Below, piece after piece: positions 18,490 through 20,279 of a DNA stretch of 20,279 bases. Each line of letters begins with the position of its first letter. Within the stretch, counting starts at the first letter, position 1. The notes beneath the pieces were generated by a model that saw only the letters and a list, made by a program, of their open reading frames with translations, was not told the origin of the DNA and ran no database searches. The stretch comes from Chara braunii. Its lineage: Eukaryota > Streptophyta > Charophyceae > Charales > Characeae. Location: the NCBI GenBank assembly GCA_003427395.1, contig BFEA01000141.1, forward strand, positions 1,774,562-1,794,840. The letters run 5' to 3'. The position numbers were made by a program, and so were the translations under genes.

Positions 18490-18620
18490 CTTTCCTGTAA
18501 AGGAAAATTTTGCGTTCACTTTGCCGCGAAATGAACACCGCTGTGGGATCCCGGAAAAAGCCTTTCCAAGCTTTCCAAAATCGTTCGGCCGTTTTCCATG
18601 GGGAAACCACTTTTCCATCC
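18490..18620. promoter_or_regulatory. Right subterminal GGAAA/TTTCC cluster
   Basis: Eight GGAAA or TTTCC words in about 130 bp mirror the left cluster. A GTGGGATCC word near 18544 resembles the TIR motif. Confidence 0.55.
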
Positions 18621-18642
18621 GCAAACCTGTGGGGTCCAAGCC
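18621..18642 (-). repeat. Right terminal inverted repeat of Harbinger
   Basis: Exact reverse complement of 15057-15078, beginning GCAAACC and ending GGTCCAAGCC. Confidence 0.95.
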
Positions 18643-18645
18643 TAA
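18643..18645. repeat. Target site duplication TAA (right)
   Basis: TAA directly after the right TIR, matching 15054-15056. Confidence 0.9.
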
Positions 18646-18747
18646 GCCAACAACCATCGCTGCTAGCAGCAGCTAGAGCTATCCTACTCCTCACAAATTT
18701 GTACCGGTTGAACCTCTACTGCGAGGTTCTAAAGTACCATTGTTGTG

Positions 18748-19221
18748 TCAGGTAGAGCTTGAGAACCCCAGCTCCCCCGCTTCGGACTTAAATAACCATG
18801 ACGAGAACTGCAATTGCCCAGAACTTTTAATGGAAACAAGTTGAGCTCCTGTACCCCAAGTTTCCAAAAACCAGCCTCTTGACTTGCCGGATTGTCTCCC
18901 TGCTACCTCCCTTCTCCAGTCTGCTATAATTGTGTGTCTAATCTGAGTTTTCACCTTCTGAGTGATTCCAAGGAAAGATAAGTGTGCATCTCGGAAGACT
19001 TGGTGATTCCGGTCTTCCCCAATTACTCCGAAGATAATACCTCTGATTGTCTGGGCAACGTACCCCCAACCCCAGGCGGGAAATAGACCGGGCGGTAGAC
19101 TCCCCGAGATAATCCACTTTTCATCCCAGTGCAGACAGTTTCTAGAGATCTGAATCCAAAACCTTTCCCACCACTTCCAGACCCTTAGAAAGAAGGGGCA
19201 TGAGTACCACAGCGGGTGCAC
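18748..19221 (-). pseudogene. LINE B ORF2, C-terminal zinc-binding end (fragment)
   Basis: The frame opens directly after a stop (19222-19224) with HPLWYSCPFFLRVWKWW, the H-x5-C and Trp-rich word of the zf-RVT domain that closes LINE ORF2. RGIIFGVIGEDRNHQVFRDA follows, which is also typical, and it ends at a stop at 18748. Traces of coding sequence continue upstream in other frames to about 19395 (ILKKIANKEHICYY), so the reading frame is broken. The element seems 5'-truncated. It cannot be the missing end of LINE A, because on the minus strand it lies upstream of LINE A. Confidence 0.75.
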
Positions 19222-19395
19222 TTAGTCTGAATGTCCATTCCTTTGGAATGTAACCATATTGTCGAAGCCGTGACTAAAAGAGACTGTAGTAGCAGATGTG
19301 TTCTTTGTTTGCAATCTTCTTCAATATCTTGTTTGTCTTTGTGAGATTCTCAGGCCAAATGTCTTTGCATATCTTTCAGGACTTTTAGGGTATGA
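19222..19395 (-). pseudogene. LINE B ORF2, upstream degraded coding trace
   Basis: Two other minus-strand frames contain short LINE-like words (IWPENLTKTNKILKKIANKE, then GYIPKEW). Stops and frame changes interrupt them. The 5' limit near 19395 is a judgement based on where the similarity fades. Confidence 0.35.
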
Positions 19396-19980
19396 TCCGA
19401 CACTACATACGGAAGACGAATCCGTAAAAGAAACGAAAAAGGTGGGGCCGGTCCATTCGGGCCATAAAAGAAAACGGGGACCCCACTGGCCCGTATCGTT
19501 CGCATAATTGACGTGTGTTTCGGCGGTTTATGTTGGGCGGGTTTCGTTGGTGCATGGCAAACGGACTACTGGCACGGACACTACCGGGACCGAACGACGT
19601 CGGACAGTTGCCGTTTGTGTGGCATGGACTGCCACACAGGACCGCACTGGGCGCAGCGGTATGGGGAATTCTAACGGTTTTCCCGAACGGGCAAATCCCC
19701 CCCACGCGCCATGGACTGACACACAGGGCCGTCGGGGGCCCACCGAGTGTCGAAGGCTTGGCTGTTTTCCCAAACTGGCAAATCCCCCCACGCGCCGACT
19801 ACCCTCTGAGCTGTGGCGGCGAATCGGCCACCCGCTTCGCCTCGACGTGCAAGATGACCGCCTGCTACCGCCTGGAATGGCCTTCGTCATGGTGGCACTT
19901 GGTCGCATTTCGTGACGTGCCATCGCGCAGAGGAAGCTGAAAGTCGTTGCACTTTGTGACGTGCCATCGCGCTGTCTGAA
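19396..19980. repeat. GC-rich stretch with two short tandem duplications
   Basis: About 89 bp is duplicated in diverged form, units near 19621-19709 and 19710-19797. Both contain CATGGACTG, CACACAGG, GTTTTCCC and CCCCCACGCGCC. A 46-bp step duplicates GTGACGTGCCATCGCGC near 19910 and 19956. Several overlapping frames on both strands are open, which is expected from GC-rich composition. None has a domain, so no gene is called. Confidence 0.6.
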
Positions 19981-19997
19981 TTTTTTTTTTTTAATTT

Positions 19998-20102
19998 TAT
20001 ATATATATATATATATCGTCAAATAGAACTGCTATATCGTCACAAACAGAACTGCCCGGTAAACCGTAGGCAGAGAGAGAGAAGAGGACAACAAAGGAGG
20101 GG

Positions 20103-20145
<43 letters not shown>

Positions 20146-20160
20146 TATATCTATATATCT
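19998..20160. repeat. TA microsatellites
   Basis: (TA)n lies at about 19998-20016 and 20107-20160. Between them, TATATCGTCA followed by AGAACTGC occurs twice in tandem (20014-20055). A T run precedes at 19981-19992. Confidence 0.93.
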
Positions 20161-20197
20161 ATTTTATTTTTTTCAGGCCTGTGCTCCCCTCGTCGAA

Positions 20198-20199
<2 letters not shown>

Positions 20200-20279
<80 letters not shown>
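20200..20279. repeat. CT microsatellite at window end
   Basis: A perfect CT repeat of 80 bases that continues beyond the window. Confidence 0.98.

Larger units (their letters stand above)
15057..18642 (-). mobile_element. PIF/Harbinger DNA transposon, structurally complete
   Basis: The element is 3586 bp long. Its ends are 22-bp perfect inverted repeats starting GGCTTGGACCCC, flanked by TAA on each side. It carries a minus-strand DDE transposase with all three catalytic residues and a short convergent plus-strand open frame in the place where these elements usually keep a Myb-like helper gene. GGAAA/TTTCC motifs crowd both subterminal regions. The perfect TIR core, exact TSD and open transposase suggest a comparatively young insertion. 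Confidence 0.96.

Noticed and set aside
18748-19221. The missing C-terminus of LINE A
   Set aside because: It is on the same strand but lies upstream of LINE A ORF1, so it must come from another LINE copy unless the assembly is rearranged.
19508-19940. Three overlapping frames of 135-164 codons in GC-rich sequence
   Set aside because: They overlap on both strands over a tandem duplication, with no domain in any. Composition explains the openness.

Overview
This is a non-coding, transposon-rich eukaryotic window. I see no host gene, rRNA, intact tRNA, operon or CRISPR array. The LINE has an ORF1 of the plant type (a DUF4283-like region followed by a broken zinc knuckle) and an APE-type endonuclease/reverse transcriptase. 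Together with a PIF/Harbinger transposon this suggests a plant-lineage genome. The microsatellite density makes me think of a charophyte alga such as Chara, but that is a guess.

Layout. Positions 1-4680 hold simple repeats (GA, GATA, GT, TTGA, CT, CA, ATTT, GTC, CTT, AAATA) mixed with short inverted and dispersed repeats. These include three copies of a short tRNA-like sequence, each followed by CT/CA-rich tracts. Positions 4711-5815 hold a tRNA-like relic and then a seven-unit tandem array of about 145-160 bp units. Each unit can form two stem-loops and most carry a central AATTTCGAAATT-like palindrome. Positions 5816-8063 are unassigned sequence, with a degenerate tandem repeat at 6792-7270 and an A/T-rich tract at 7487-7522 that could be a LINE tail.

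Positions 8064-13958 (minus strand) hold LINE A. ORF1 (13958 to 11333) has four in-frame stops and one frameshift. ORF2 (11286 to about 8064) keeps an intact endonuclease domain and a recognisable reverse transcriptase, then breaks into fragments and lacks its C-terminal zinc-binding end. A second minus-strand LINE (LINE B) is represented by the end of its ORF2 (19221 to 18748).

Positions 15057-18642 hold a structurally complete PIF/Harbinger DNA transposon. It has 22-bp perfect terminal inverted repeats, a TAA target duplication on both sides, dense GGAAA/TTTCC subterminal motifs, and a minus-strand transposase open from its ATG to its stop with a full DDE triad. I infer that it inserted into the 3' untranslated part of LINE B. 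The LINE B ORF2 end lies just to its right. To its left, sequence in the same orientation runs to an AATAAA signal and an (AAAC)n-A tail at 14552-14597.

Positions 19395-20279 are GC-rich sequence with two short tandem duplications, then TA and CT microsatellites that run off the window. The elements work independently: the Harbinger could supply its own transposase, while both LINEs are dead. The least explained structure is the stem-loop array at 4791-5815.
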